This document shows, piece after piece, positions 33,624 through 43,033 of a stretch of 49,992 nt of DNA (positions are counted from its first letter, which is position 1; each line of letters opens with the position of its first letter). Position numbers and translations under genes: made by a program. Location of the stretch: NCBI RefSeq assembly GCF_023509475.1, contig NZ_JAKSDZ010000025.1, positions 1-49,992 on the forward strand, read 5' to 3'. The stretch comes from Aestuariirhabdus haliotis. GTDB taxonomy: Bacteria > Pseudomonadota > Gammaproteobacteria > Pseudomonadales > Aestuariirhabdaceae. Under the pieces are notes generated by a model. That model was not told where the DNA came from and did no database searches. It was given only the letters and a program-made list of their open reading frames with translations.

Positions 33624-34718
33624 ATGCGGGAAGAAACCCCTGAAGCAAAACGTCCGCTAAGGAGTGGTTATACCACCGGTGCATGCGCCACGGTAACCGC
33701 GCTGGCCGCCGCGAGTGCACAACTGGGGGTTATTGTTGGCCATGAGCTTGAGATCAGGCTACCCAGAGGAGAGCAGGTTCGTCTGCCATTGACTCGTCAA
33801 AAAATACTCAGCGACGGACGTATGGAGGCCGCCACCATAAAAGATGCCGGGGATGATCCTGACGTAACCCATGGCGCAACCATCTACACCCGTGTACGCC
33901 TGACTGAACAGCCGGATATCAAACTACTGGCGGGTGAAGGTGTCGGCATGGTTACCCGACCGGGACTGCCGATTGCTGCCGGAGAACCCGCCATTAATCC
34001 AGTCCCCCGGCGCATGATCCACGAACACCTGCGCCAGCTGTCGGAGCAACAGGGCTACCAGGGAGGCTTCGAAGTCGAGATCAATGTGGAAAACGGAGCC
34101 CATCTGGCGACCAAAACCATGAACCCCCGGCTCGGCATTGTCGGGGGTCTCTCTATTCTTGGCACAACCGGTATCGTAAGGCCCTTTTCCTGTTCTGCTT
34201 ATATCGCCAGCATTCATCAGGGTATGGATGTTGCCGCCAGCAATGGTTATGACCACATTGCCATCTGCACAGGCAGCAATAGCGAGCGCGGCATTCAACA
34301 TCAGCTGGATCTGGACGAGATCGCTCTGGTTGAAATCGGTGACTTCGTTGGGGCTGCCCTGAAACATCTGCATCGTACGCCACTCAAGCGACTCAGTATC
34401 GCCGGAGGGTTCGGTAAACTCAGCAAGCTGGCCGAGGGGCATCTCGACCTGCACAGTCGGCGCAGCAGCATCGACCTGCACCGTATTGCCGAACATGCAG
34501 GCACTATTGGCGGGTCAAAACAACTGCAAAACGACATTTGCAACGCCAATAGCAGCCTGCATGCCTTGCAGCTTTGCCAACAGCACAACCTGCCGATCGC
34601 CGAGCGAATTTGTGACGTCGCTTGCCAGCAAGCGCTTCGTATCAGCCGCAGTACGGTAGCCATCGATGTCTGGGCTTTTGACCGCAACGGCGAACTACTG
34701 GGCAGCGCAACGAAATGA
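33624..34718 (+). CDS. cbiD: Cobalt-precorrin-5B (C1)-methyltransferase CbiD
   Basis: The 364-residue protein has the CbiD signature 'SGYTTGACATVTALAAA' near the N-terminus, then 'ATIKDAGDDPDVTHGA', 'NPRLGIVGGLSILGTTGIV' and 'AGGFGKLSKLAEGHLDLH'. It methylates C1 of the ring-contracted intermediate. CbiD belongs to the oxygen-independent route and replaces CobF. It starts a ten-gene plus-strand run (cbiD to cobN); AGAGAG precedes the ATG. Its stop overlaps cobK. Confidence 0.95.
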   Translation: MREETPEAKRPLRSGYTTGACATVTALAAASAQLGVIVGHELEIRLPRGEQVRLPLTRQKILSDGRMEAATIKDAGDDPDVTHGATIYTRVRLTEQPDIKLLAGEGVGMVTRPGLPIAAGEPAINPVPRRMIHEHLRQLSEQQGYQGGFEVEINVENGAHLATKTMNPRLGIVGGLSILGTTGIVRPFSCSAYIASIHQGMDVAASNGYDHIAICTGSNSERGIQHQLDLDEIALVEIGDFVGAALKHLHRTPLKRLSIAGGFGKLSKLAEGHLDLHSRRSSIDLHRIAEHAGTIGGSKQLQNDICNANSSLHALQLCQQHNLPIAERICDVACQQALRISRSTVAIDVWAFDRNGELLGSATK

Positions 34719-35482
34719 AAATTTTATTGCTCGGTGGTATTAACGAAGCCAAAAAGCTAGCCGGTCAATTACACCGACTGGGTCATCAGGTCACCTATTC
34801 CGTTGCCGGTCTGGTGCGACAGCCGTTTCTCGAGTGCCCGGTGATCAGTGGTGGCTTCTCCCAGTATTGCAAGAACGAACAACCTTCCAGTGACTCTTCT
34901 GGCATCGAGGGTTTAATAAGCTGGTTAGGCCAACAGGCTATCGAGCTGGTCATCGATGCCACCCACCCCTACGCCGAGCAGATCAGCAAGCATGCGGTTA
35001 TCGCCTCAGACAGGCTTGGTCTGCCCTGCTGGCGCTACCAACGCCCCGCCTGGCAAAGCAGTTATGAAATGCCTTTTGACGAAGTCGCCAACTGGCATTC
35101 GCTCAGCTTCACGCTGCCTCACTACCGTCGACCACTGTTTGCCGTAGGCCAGATTCCACCAAAGCGATTGGATATAGCCGAACACCAACAATGGCTGGTA
35201 CGCAGCGCCGTTCCGATTTCGCACCGACACCCCCGGTTAACGACGATTACTGCGATTGGCCCTTTCTCGATCGCCCATGAAGAACAGATGCTTCGATTAC
35301 ATCGAGCCGACCTGCTGATCGCCAAAAACAGCGGAGGCTCGACCATGAATAACAAACTGGCCGCCGCCAACCGGCTCAATATTCCGGTCACGCTGTTACA
35401 AAGGCCCCGTTTGAAGAGTGCCGATCGTGAATTTTCTGATCTCGAATCATTGATCAGCGCCTTGCCCAACCGAGTTTGCTAG
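34715..35482 (+). CDS. cobK: Precorrin-6A / cobalt-precorrin-6A reductase (CobK/CbiJ)
   Basis: The 255-residue protein has an N-terminal nucleotide-binding start 'KILLLGGINEAKKLAGQL'. It also has the family motifs 'LVIDATHPYAEQISKHA', 'CWRYQRPAW', and C-terminal 'LLIAKNSGGSTMNNKLAAA'. It reduces the macrocycle with NADPH. Translation is coupled to cbiD (ATGA overlap). Length is normal. Confidence 0.93.
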   Translation: MKILLLGGINEAKKLAGQLHRLGHQVTYSVAGLVRQPFLECPVISGGFSQYCKNEQPSSDSSGIEGLISWLGQQAIELVIDATHPYAEQISKHAVIASDRLGLPCWRYQRPAWQSSYEMPFDEVANWHSLSFTLPHYRRPLFAVGQIPPKRLDIAEHQQWLVRSAVPISHRHPRLTTITAIGPFSIAHEEQMLRLHRADLLIAKNSGGSTMNNKLAAANRLNIPVTLLQRPRLKSADREFSDLESLISALPNRVC

Positions 35483-35669
35483 AACAGTCACTAGAATCTG
35501 ATTCAAGCTGCTATGAAAAATGATCCATCATGTAGCAACAGCCCACTGTTTGCGGCATCAAGAAGTGCTAAAATAGCCGCCTAACCGTTCATTAAACAGT
35601 CATCCACTGTCGACCCTCAGGCCAAAACATGCAGCCTTCCGGCTGGTCGTCAGCAACCAAGTGAATCCT

Positions 35670-36605
35670 ATGACCCAATCGACCAAACCCGCCCTGCTTG
35701 TTGTAGGCCATGGCTCGCGTGATGTAGAAGCGATCGAAGAGTTCCAGCAGCTCACCCGGCACCTTCAGAAGAGCTACCCCGAAAGGCTCTGTGCGACCGG
35801 TTTTCTGGAATTTGCCCGGCCACTGATCAGTGACGGGATTGAACAACTGCGCCAACAGGGGGCACAGAAAATCACAGCCATTCCGGGTATGTTAATGGCC
35901 GCCGGCCATGCCAAAAACGATATTCCCAGCGAGCTGAATACCCTGCAAGCCGAGCACGATAATCTGGAAATTACCTATGGCCGCGACCTCGGTGTGCACC
36001 CCAAAATGATTCAGGCGGCCCAGTCCCGCATTGAAGAAGTCGAACATCAGTTCGGTGACAACTACGATCGCAAAGACACCCTGCTGGTAGTGATCGGACG
36101 AGGGGCCTCGGATGCGGATGCCAACTCCAATATTTCCAAAATTACCCGGGTACTCGAAGAAGGCATGGGTTTTGGTTGGGCGGTTACCGGCTACAGCGGT
36201 GTCACCTCCCCCCTGATTGGTGATGCTCTGGCTCGCAGTCATCGACTGGGCTTCAAGCAAGTTATTGTGTTCCCCTATTTTCTCTTTACCGGCCGCCTGG
36301 TAAAAATGATCTACCGAGTCACCGATGAATACCAGCAACAACACCCGGACATCAAAGTTGTTAAGGCACCCTACTTGAACGACCACCCACTGGTGCTGGA
36401 AACCTTTATCGAGCGTATGCAGGAAACAGAACAGGGTACCGGCAATATGAATTGCCAGATGTGCCAATATCGGGTACAGATTATCGGTTCCGAGCACAAA
36501 GTCGGTCAGCCCCAGGAAGGACACCACCACCATGTCCGTGGTGCTGGCACCGACCATGACCACCACCATGATCATAGCCACCACCATCATAGTCACGACC
36601 ACTGA
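35670..36605 (+). CDS. cbiX: Sirohydrochlorin cobaltochelatase CbiX with Cys pair and His-rich tail
   Basis: The 311-residue long-form CbiX has two chelatase half-domains. Metal-site histidines include 'VVGHGSRDVE' and 'LMAAGHAKNDI' in the first half, while the second half has 'VIGRGASDADANSN' and 'VFPYFLFTGRLVKMI'. After ~255 residues comes 'MNCQMCQYR', matching the MxCxxC motif that binds a redox centre in some CbiX proteins. The protein ends with a tail rich in His and Asp. It inserts Co2+ into sirohydrochlorin, the early step of the anaerobic route. The start is ATG 35670; GTG 35661 is an alternative. About 190 bp of non-coding leader precede it. Confidence 0.92.
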   Translation: MTQSTKPALLVVGHGSRDVEAIEEFQQLTRHLQKSYPERLCATGFLEFARPLISDGIEQLRQQGAQKITAIPGMLMAAGHAKNDIPSELNTLQAEHDNLEITYGRDLGVHPKMIQAAQSRIEEVEHQFGDNYDRKDTLLVVIGRGASDADANSNISKITRVLEEGMGFGWAVTGYSGVTSPLIGDALARSHRLGFKQVIVFPYFLFTGRLVKMIYRVTDEYQQQHPDIKVVKAPYLNDHPLVLETFIERMQETEQGTGNMNCQMCQYRVQIIGSEHKVGQPQEGHHHHVRGAGTDHDHHHDHSHHHHSHDH

Positions 36606-36665
36606 TCCGGACAGTGGCGAGATATTAATACTGAAATACCTATAGCCAATGGCGACAGCAATCCC

Positions 36666-37304
36666 ATGTACGACTATTTAAAAGATCCCATCGCTATCGA
36701 ACGTGAATCCTTTCGTCAAATTCGCGAGCTGAGTGATCTGTCCGGATTTTCCGAGGATGAGTCACAAGTAGCCATGCGGTTGGTCCACACCTGCGGCGAC
36801 CCTGCTGTACTGGATAGCTTTCGAATTTCCAGTCAAGCCACTGAAAAAGGTCTACAGGCGCTGGCTGGTAACGCGCCTATATTGTGCGATGTTGAAATGG
36901 TGCGCCACGGCTTAACTCGACGTTATATTAACAATCCTACCCATTGTTTTCTCAATCTGGATGGTATCGGAGAACGCGCCAAAGCCCTTGGCGAAACCCG
37001 AACCATGGCGGCTCTGGAGCATTGGGTCCGCTTGATGGACGGTGCGATTGTGGTGATTGGCAATGCCCCTACGGCCCTGTTTCGATTACTGGAGATGCTC
37101 GCCGCCGGTGAAGCCAAACCCGCACTGATTATTGGCATGCCCGTCGGCTTTGTTGGCGCCAGCGAATCCAAACAGGCGTTGTGGGAAGCGCAGCACTGGC
37201 TTGATATTGGCACCATCACATTATTGGGCCGCCGAGGCGGTAGCGCGCTGGCCGTATCGGCCCTCAACGCACTGGCCAGAATCCAGGTCGGAGAGCGTTA
37301 CTGA
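36666..37304 (+). CDS. cbiC: Precorrin-8X methylmutase (CobH/CbiC)
   Basis: The 212-residue enzyme has 'MRLVHTCGDPAVLD' containing the catalytic histidine, 'APILCDVEMVRHGL', 'GNAPTALFRLLEML' and 'PALIIGMPVGFVGASESK'. It moves a methyl group from C11 to C12 to give hydrogenobyrinate or cobyrinate. The last base of its stop is the first base of the next ATG (TGATG), so translation is coupled. Confidence 0.95.
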   Translation: MYDYLKDPIAIERESFRQIRELSDLSGFSEDESQVAMRLVHTCGDPAVLDSFRISSQATEKGLQALAGNAPILCDVEMVRHGLTRRYINNPTHCFLNLDGIGERAKALGETRTMAALEHWVRLMDGAIVVIGNAPTALFRLLEMLAAGEAKPALIIGMPVGFVGASESKQALWEAQHWLDIGTITLLGRRGGSALAVSALNALARIQVGERY

Positions 37305-38614
37305 TGACTGTCAGCAGGACAATCGACTGGACCGGCCCACCACTAACGGTGATCGGTATTGGTGCCGAAGCCTCCACGCAGATGACACCCGAAGCCGAGC
37401 ATGCTCTCCACAATGCAGAGCTGGTGATCGGCTCTCAGCGCCATCTGGATAGCGCTGGTCCATTAAGTCCAAACACCCAAACTCTTCACTACCCATCGCC
37501 GCTTAGTGAACTACACAATGTACTCGATCAACATAAGCAACAAAGCGTCGTATTGCTGGCCTCAGGAGACCCATTGCTGTTTGGCATCGGAGGTTTTCTT
37601 TCACGAATATTGAACAGCCGGCAGCTGCGCTTTATCCCCGCCTTATCAAGCATCCAGCTGGCCTTCGCACGTCTGGGTATTTCCTGGCAGACAGCATCGG
37701 TGGTCAGCCTGCATGGCCGGCCATTACAACGGCTGCGCAGCGCACTGGCTAACCGCCGTACACTGGCACTGTTAACCGACCATCAAAGTCAGCCACAAGA
37801 TATTGCCCGGGAATTACATGCGGCGAACCTTCGACAATCTACCCTCTGGGTTTGTGAAGCACTGGGGAGCGAACAAGAGCGTGTGCGGCAGTTCAGTATT
37901 CCGGAGTTGTTGGATAAAAACCTCAACACCTCTTTCCACCCCTTGCATGTCACTCTGGTAAAAACCCTGGGTATGGGCAACGTTCAACCGGAATTTCCCG
38001 GTATTGATGACCGCCAGTTTGCCACCGGCGAAGCTCCGGGTCAGGGCATGATCAGTAAACGCGAGGTGCGATTAAGCGCATTAAGCCTGCTACAACCTTG
38101 CGCTCAGGATATTGGTTGGGATGTCGGTGCCGGTTGCGGCGCCCTGGCGGTCGAATGGGCACGCTGGAATCCTTTAGGGCAAGTCTATGCGATAGAAAAG
38201 CATCCAATAAGGGCCGAGTTCATAGAACAGAATCGTGACCAGTTTGGGGTGGATGCCAACCTTCGAGTGGTCCAGGGCCCTGCACCCAATGCCCTGCATT
38301 CGTTGCCGAATCCCGATGCGGTATTTATCGGCGGCAGCGACGGGCAGCTCGATCATTTATTGCATTATTGCTGGCAACAGCTGCAACCAGGCGGACGTCT
38401 GGTGGCCAGCGCCGTCACCGAACAAAGCCGTGCCACATTACTTGCCTTTTCCACCACGGATGCCATGAACGGCATTGATTGCCACTGGACCCAAATTCAG
38501 GTTTCTCGGGGTGACACACTGGGTAATCAGCTGTTACTCAGGCCCAAAGCCCAAGTGTTATTACTACAGGTGCGCAAACCCTTTTATGGCACCGAAGGCA
38601 CCGGGCATGACTAA
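37304..38614 (+). CDS. cbiE: CbiE-CbiT fusion (CobL-type) precorrin-6B methyltransferase/decarboxylase
   Basis: The 436-residue fusion has two parts. The N-terminal CbiE methyltransferase ('LTVIGIGAEAS', 'VVLLASGDPLLFGIGGFL') spans to ~215. The C-terminal CbiT class I SAM methyltransferase ('DVGAGCGALAVEWAR', 'VFIGGSDGQLDHLL') runs from ~240. It methylates C5 and C15 and decarboxylates the C12 acetate. The same fusion is called CobL in aerobic producers. It overlaps cobI by 8 bases. Confidence 0.94.
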   Translation: MTVSRTIDWTGPPLTVIGIGAEASTQMTPEAEHALHNAELVIGSQRHLDSAGPLSPNTQTLHYPSPLSELHNVLDQHKQQSVVLLASGDPLLFGIGGFLSRILNSRQLRFIPALSSIQLAFARLGISWQTASVVSLHGRPLQRLRSALANRRTLALLTDHQSQPQDIARELHAANLRQSTLWVCEALGSEQERVRQFSIPELLDKNLNTSFHPLHVTLVKTLGMGNVQPEFPGIDDRQFATGEAPGQGMISKREVRLSALSLLQPCAQDIGWDVGAGCGALAVEWARWNPLGQVYAIEKHPIRAEFIEQNRDQFGVDANLRVVQGPAPNALHSLPNPDAVFIGGSDGQLDHLLHYCWQQLQPGGRLVASAVTEQSRATLLAFSTTDAMNGIDCHWTQIQVSRGDTLGNQLLLRPKAQVLLLQVRKPFYGTEGTGHD

Positions 38615-39338
38615 GGTTCGAGGAACCTTTTGGGGTGTAGGCGTGGGCCCGGGTGCTCCCGACTTGCTCACTTTGCGAGCCGTTCGAGCCATCGCTTCGG
38701 CCGACCTGCTGATATATATTCAGAACCCGCGAGGCTTCTCACTGGGCCGTCATATTGCACGGGAAGCATTGGCGTTACCGGAACGGAACCCGAATCAAGC
38801 CGAGTTGCCGATCGTCCTTAACATGAGTAAGGATCGCACTCTGATTAACGAGCAATACGATCAAGCAGCGGACACCATCAGCCAGCACCTTAGCCAAAAC
38901 CTGACGGCGGTGTTTCTTTGTGAGGGAGACCCCCTGTTTTTTGGCTCTTTTATCTATTTGCAAAACCGCCTGCAAAAAAAGCACCGTTGTCGTGTTGTAC
39001 CCGGTATCACATCGATCAACGCTGCCAGTGCGGAAACCGGAATCCCCCTAACCTTAATCGATGAAAGCCTGGCTGTGCTCAGCTCACGCTCCAGTGATAA
39101 TGAGATTGAACAGGCTCTGCAACAATTTCATAGCCTGGCCCTGTTAAAAGCCGGCCCCCATCTTCCCCGGCTACTTGAGCTTCTGGAAAAAAAGGGTCGC
39201 TTAGCTGATGGCGTCTATCTGGAACGTATTGGCCATGACGACCAACATATCGAATACGACCTGACAAAACTGCAGGGCCACATCGGCCCCTACTTCTCTC
39301 TTCTACTAGTGACTCGGCAGGAGCGTCCACTGCGATGA
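38607..39338 (+). CDS. cobI: Precorrin-2 / cobalt-factor II C20-methyltransferase (CobI/CbiL)
   Basis: The 243-residue tetrapyrrole methylase has 'GVGVGPGAPDLLTLRAVRAI' at the N-terminus, 'VFLCEGDPLFFGSFIYL' and 'VVPGITSINAASAETGIPL'. It adds the C20 methyl with SAM. ATG 38607 lies inside the end of cbiET, as expected for coupling; earlier starts to 38475 would merely read that gene in another frame. It overlaps cbiG by 4 bases. Confidence 0.93.
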   Translation: MTKVRGTFWGVGVGPGAPDLLTLRAVRAIASADLLIYIQNPRGFSLGRHIAREALALPERNPNQAELPIVLNMSKDRTLINEQYDQAADTISQHLSQNLTAVFLCEGDPLFFGSFIYLQNRLQKKHRCRVVPGITSINAASAETGIPLTLIDESLAVLSSRSSDNEIEQALQQFHSLALLKAGPHLPRLLELLEKKGRLADGVYLERIGHDDQHIEYDLTKLQGHIGPYFSLLLVTRQERPLR

Positions 39339-40102
39339 AAGGGTCAATCTGCATCTTCAGTTTAACCGATAAAGGGCTTCAGCTGGGCGAACGCCTGGCG
39401 CAACAGTTATCGGGCGCCCGACACCTGCATCGGCCGGAAAATTTCACACAACAGGTGCAAACATGCTTTCAACAGGGTGATCGCCTGATACTGGTTTGCG
39501 CTACGGGCATTGCGGTTCGCACCCTGGCTCCTGTGCTTGACAACAAACACGATGACCCGGCTGTGCTGGTCATGGACGAAACGGCGCGTTGGGTGATTCC
39601 CCTGTTGTCCGGCCATGAAGGCGGTGCTAACGAATGGGGTCGTCAGATAGCAGAAATACTCGGGGCACAATTGGTATGCACCACAGCCAACAGCTATCAG
39701 CACCCAAAATACGTATTAGGCATTGGCTGTGACCGAGGTTGCCCAGAAGCAATGATTGAAACGCTGGTTCAGGAGACTCTCTCATCACATCAAATTCAAC
39801 TCTCTGATGTGAGCTCAGTAGCCAGCATTGATCTAAAAGCCGATGAGGTGGGTTTACTGTCCTTCTGCCACAACCATCAATTGCCCTTCGTCCACTTCTC
39901 TTCGCCGCAGTTACGCACCGTAGAGGATCAGTTAAGCGAACGCTCCGAAATCGTTTTTCGTGAGGTCGGATGTTACGGCGTTGCCGAAGCCGCCGCGTTA
40001 TTACAAGCGAGTCGGTTAACTGGTCGCTCATCCGAACTGTTTATCACCAAGCAAAAAAACCAACGAGCCACCTGCGCCCTGGCGCGCAGTTATGAAATAT
40101 AA
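39335..40102 (+). CDS. cbiG: CbiG, cobalt-precorrin-5A hydrolase (short form)
   Basis: The 255-residue protein has the CbiG N domain ('LVCATGIAVRTLAPVL', 'VIPLLSGHEGGANEWGRQIA', to ~125). It is joined almost directly to the C-terminal CobE-like domain ('YVLGIGCDRGCPEAMIE', 'VGCYGVAEAAALL', from ~130). Full-length CbiG is about 350 residues with a mid domain between them, which seems absent here. CbiG opens the lactone and releases the two-carbon fragment in the anaerobic ring contraction. The ends look intact, so this is probably a compact form and not a broken gene. Confidence 0.88.
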   Translation: MKGSICIFSLTDKGLQLGERLAQQLSGARHLHRPENFTQQVQTCFQQGDRLILVCATGIAVRTLAPVLDNKHDDPAVLVMDETARWVIPLLSGHEGGANEWGRQIAEILGAQLVCTTANSYQHPKYVLGIGCDRGCPEAMIETLVQETLSSHQIQLSDVSSVASIDLKADEVGLLSFCHNHQLPFVHFSSPQLRTVEDQLSERSEIVFREVGCYGVAEAAALLQASRLTGRSSELFITKQKNQRATCALARSYEI

Positions 40103-40206
40103 ATGGGTTGATACCAAGTGCGAACATTCTCGCAAAGCTCTAGCGCCCAAACTAACACAAACCATAAACGCACCTTTTTACCCTATAAACGGCCGACACA
40201 ACACCT

Positions 40207-41073
40207 ATGACCAACCCTGTAACAACAATTGGCTCCTCCAAGGAATCTTCCTCGACCGAAAAACCCTCACGACTCTACCTGGTAGGTATCGGTCCAGGTG
40301 ATCACGCTTACCTGGCACCGGCGGCAAAACAAGCTCTGGCCGATGCCAGTGATTGGGTTGCCTACCAACTGTATCTGGATCTGCTGGCTGAGCTGGGAAC
40401 CGACAAGAAACACCATGACCTTCCACTCGGCGCCGAAATCGAACGGGCTCGATTAGCGCTCGAGCTGACATTACGAGGTAACACCACGGCATTAATTTCC
40501 AGTGGTGATATCGGTATCTATGCCATGGCTACGCTGGTATTTGAACTGCTCGATTCGGAATTTTGCCCGCAGGCACAGCGGATAGAAATTGAAGTGGTTC
40601 CCGGTATATCTGCGGTACAAATGGCCGCCGCACGCGCGGGTGCACCTTTGGGCCATGACTTTTGCACCATCTCGCTGTCCGACCTGTTGACCCCCTGGGA
40701 AACCATAGAAACCCGTTTGCATGCCGCAGGTCAGGGTGATTTTGTTACGGCTTTTTATAATCCGGTCTCCCGTCAACGGGACTGGCAATTGGCCCATGCG
40801 CAAAGTGTTTTGCTCCAATACCGCCCAACCAACACCCCGGTGGTCATTGCTCGCAATCTGGGTCGTGACGACGAAACCGTTACCATCACAACGTTGCAGG
40901 AGCTCGACCCCTCCCGAGTTGATATGTTGACACTGGTACTGGTCGGTAATAGCGAAAGCCGGTTATTAGAGGGTGGCCGCTGGGTTTACACCCCGAGGGG
41001 CTACCGTAAAAAATTGTCAGCAAATACGGCCAGTAGCAAGCAAACGGAAAACCAAGAGGAGAACTGTTTGTGA
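40207..41073 (+). CDS. cobJ: Precorrin-3B C17-methyltransferase (CobJ/CbiH)
   Basis: The 288-residue tetrapyrrole methylase has 'YLVGIGPGDHAYLAPAAKQA', 'ALISSGDIGIYAMATLVFEL', 'EVVPGISAVQMAAARAGAPL' and 'FVTAFYNPVSRQRDWQL'. The 'DDETVTITTLQEL' ending is also typical of the family. It methylates C17 and triggers ring contraction. No FeS extension (as in CobJ/CbiH60) is seen. About 100 bases separate it from cbiG, and the stop overlaps cobM. Confidence 0.94.
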   Translation: MTNPVTTIGSSKESSSTEKPSRLYLVGIGPGDHAYLAPAAKQALADASDWVAYQLYLDLLAELGTDKKHHDLPLGAEIERARLALELTLRGNTTALISSGDIGIYAMATLVFELLDSEFCPQAQRIEIEVVPGISAVQMAAARAGAPLGHDFCTISLSDLLTPWETIETRLHAAGQGDFVTAFYNPVSRQRDWQLAHAQSVLLQYRPTNTPVVIARNLGRDDETVTITTLQELDPSRVDMLTLVLVGNSESRLLEGGRWVYTPRGYRKKLSANTASSKQTENQEENCL

Positions 41074-41951
41074 GTGTCTATTTTATTGGCGCGGGCCCCG
41101 GCGATCCCGAACTGATCACAATAAAAGCTCAACGTCTGATCCAGCAATGTCCGGTTATTCTCTATGCCGGCTCATTAGTTCCGGTAGAAATTCTTCGTGA
41201 AGTGCGAACCGATGCCACCGTCATCGACACGGCGCCCCTGAACCTGGACGAAATCATCGATTTGATTGAAAACGCCCACCAACGAGGCCATGATGTCGCC
41301 CGAGTTCATTCCGGTGACCCTTCGATCTATGGCGCCATAGGTGAGCAAATTCGCCGTTTGCAGGGTATGAAGATTCCCTACGAGATCGTACCCGGGGTCA
41401 CTTCCACCAGTGCCTCTGCAGCAGCACTGGGTAATGAGCTAACCCTGTCGGGCGTTTCCCAGACGGTGATTCTGACTCGTTATGCCGGCAAAACACCGAT
41501 GCCGGAGCAAGAATCCCTTAGCGAACTGGCTCGCCATCGCGCCACATTGGCCATTCACCTTGGCATAACCCGAATCCACAAGATTGTCGACGAGCTACTA
41601 CCTCATTACGGTCAAGACTGCCCGGTGGCGGTGTGCTATCGAACTGGCTGGCCCGAACAACAGTTGATTCGTGGCACCCTGGCTGACATCGTTGCCAAAG
41701 TGCGCAACGCAGGTATCAGCCGTACCGCTCTGATTCTGGTTGGAAATGTGTTAAATCCTCACCAATTCGACGATTCCTGGCTTTACAGCGAGCAACAGGC
41801 CCACGTTTACCGACCCAAGGTAAAACCAGCGACACCAAGACAGGTAAAGCGTGACGCAACAACAAACAGCCTCAACACAGACACTACCAACACAACTACC
41901 ACCGGTCCGACCGGATCCACTCCCTCTTCCTTACCAACAGATACCCAATAA
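41070..41951 (+). CDS. cobM: Precorrin-4 C11-methyltransferase (CobM/CbiF)
   Basis: The 293-residue enzyme starts with GTG 41070, which has AGGAG 9-13 bases upstream and overlaps the cobJ stop by 4. Core motifs are 'YFIGAGPGDPELITIKAQRL', 'ARVHSGDPSIYGAIGEQI', 'IVPGVTSTSASAAALGNEL' and 'VAVCYRTGWPEQQ'. The family ends near residue 255. Here a low-complexity tail of ~35 residues rich in Thr, Ser and Asn is added ('NTDTTNTTTTGPTGS'). It methylates C11 with SAM. Confidence 0.94.
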   Translation: MSVYFIGAGPGDPELITIKAQRLIQQCPVILYAGSLVPVEILREVRTDATVIDTAPLNLDEIIDLIENAHQRGHDVARVHSGDPSIYGAIGEQIRRLQGMKIPYEIVPGVTSTSASAAALGNELTLSGVSQTVILTRYAGKTPMPEQESLSELARHRATLAIHLGITRIHKIVDELLPHYGQDCPVAVCYRTGWPEQQLIRGTLADIVAKVRNAGISRTALILVGNVLNPHQFDDSWLYSEQQAHVYRPKVKPATPRQVKRDATTNSLNTDTTNTTTTGPTGSTPSSLPTDTQ

Positions 41952-41955
41952 GATT

Positions 41956-43032
41956 ATGAACCTGAACAAAATACCCGCCACCATCGTTACCGGTTTTCTC
42001 GGCAGCGGTAAAACGACCCTGCTCTCCAACATTCTGCGCCAGGCCAATGGCAAACGCATTGCGGTTATCGTCAATGAATTCGGCGCACTCGACATTGATG
42101 CTGACCTGTTACGGAACTGTCCGCTCGATTGCGACGACGAGCAAGAAGCAAACAATGCTAGCGATAATGGTGTATATGAGCTCGCCAACGGCTGCATTTG
42201 CTGCACGGTTGAGGAGGAATTTCTTCCTGTTATGGAAACCCTGGTGGAACGACGCGACCAGATTGATCATATTCTGATTGAAACCAGCGGACTGGCACTG
42301 CCCAAGCCCCTGGTGCAGGCTTTCAACTGGCCACAGATAAAAATGCATTGCACGGTCGATGCGGTCATCACCCTAATCGATGGCCCTGCCTTGGTCGACG
42401 GCCGTATTGCCGACGACCCTGATCGAGTTAACGCCCTGCGTCTGGCGGATGAAAACCTCGATCACGACCCCAGTTTACAGGAGCTGCTGGATGACCAGTT
42501 GCATTCCGCGGACCTGGTACTGATCAGCAAGCAAGATCTGTTACAACCCAACCAGCTTGAGTCGTTGCAACAGGCGTTGAACGCTCGTATTGGCGACGGC
42601 GTACGTTGTCATCCGATGCAAAACGGTGAAGTGGAACAGTCGCTGATTCTTGGGCTGGAATCCCAATCGGAAGCACAGATCGAACACAAACATACTCATC
42701 ACGATCACCATCATGCAGAGGGCCAGGATCACCAGCATGCTCATGATCATTTCGACTCCATCAGCCTGTCCCTGGGTGAGGTCAACAGTGACCGCTTGCT
42801 GGAAGAGCTGGAAGCTTTGGTTTCAGCATACCCGATCTACAGAGCCAAAGGCTTTCTTGCCCTTCCCGGTAAACCCATGCGGCAGGTGATACAAGGCGTC
42901 GGCCAACGCTTCGACCGCTATTTTGATCGTCCCTGGCAGTCGGATGAAGAACGTCGTAGCCGTATTGTTCTTATCGGGAAAGGTCTGGATACGAAACAGA
43001 TTGAGCAACGTTTGCAGGCATTAGAGGCCTGA
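41956..43032 (+). CDS. cobW: CobW-family GTP-binding metallochaperone
   Basis: The 358-residue G3E GTPase has a P-loop 'GFLGSGKTTLLSN', the metal-binding 'GCICCTVEEEF' (CxCC), 'ILIETSGLALPKP' and the guanine motif 'LISKQDLL'. A His/Asp-rich loop follows at ~235-260 ('EHKHTHHDHHHAEGQDHQH'), before the CobW C-terminal domain. It probably delivers Co2+ to CobN. The ATG at 41956 lies 5 bases after cobM, and the stop is 2 bases before cobN. Confidence 0.93.
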   Translation: MNLNKIPATIVTGFLGSGKTTLLSNILRQANGKRIAVIVNEFGALDIDADLLRNCPLDCDDEQEANNASDNGVYELANGCICCTVEEEFLPVMETLVERRDQIDHILIETSGLALPKPLVQAFNWPQIKMHCTVDAVITLIDGPALVDGRIADDPDRVNALRLADENLDHDPSLQELLDDQLHSADLVLISKQDLLQPNQLESLQQALNARIGDGVRCHPMQNGEVEQSLILGLESQSEAQIEHKHTHHDHHHAEGQDHQHAHDHFDSISLSLGEVNSDRLLEELEALVSAYPIYRAKGFLALPGKPMRQVIQGVGQRFDRYFDRPWQSDEERRSRIVLIGKGLDTKQIEQRLQALEA

Positions 43033-43033
43033 C

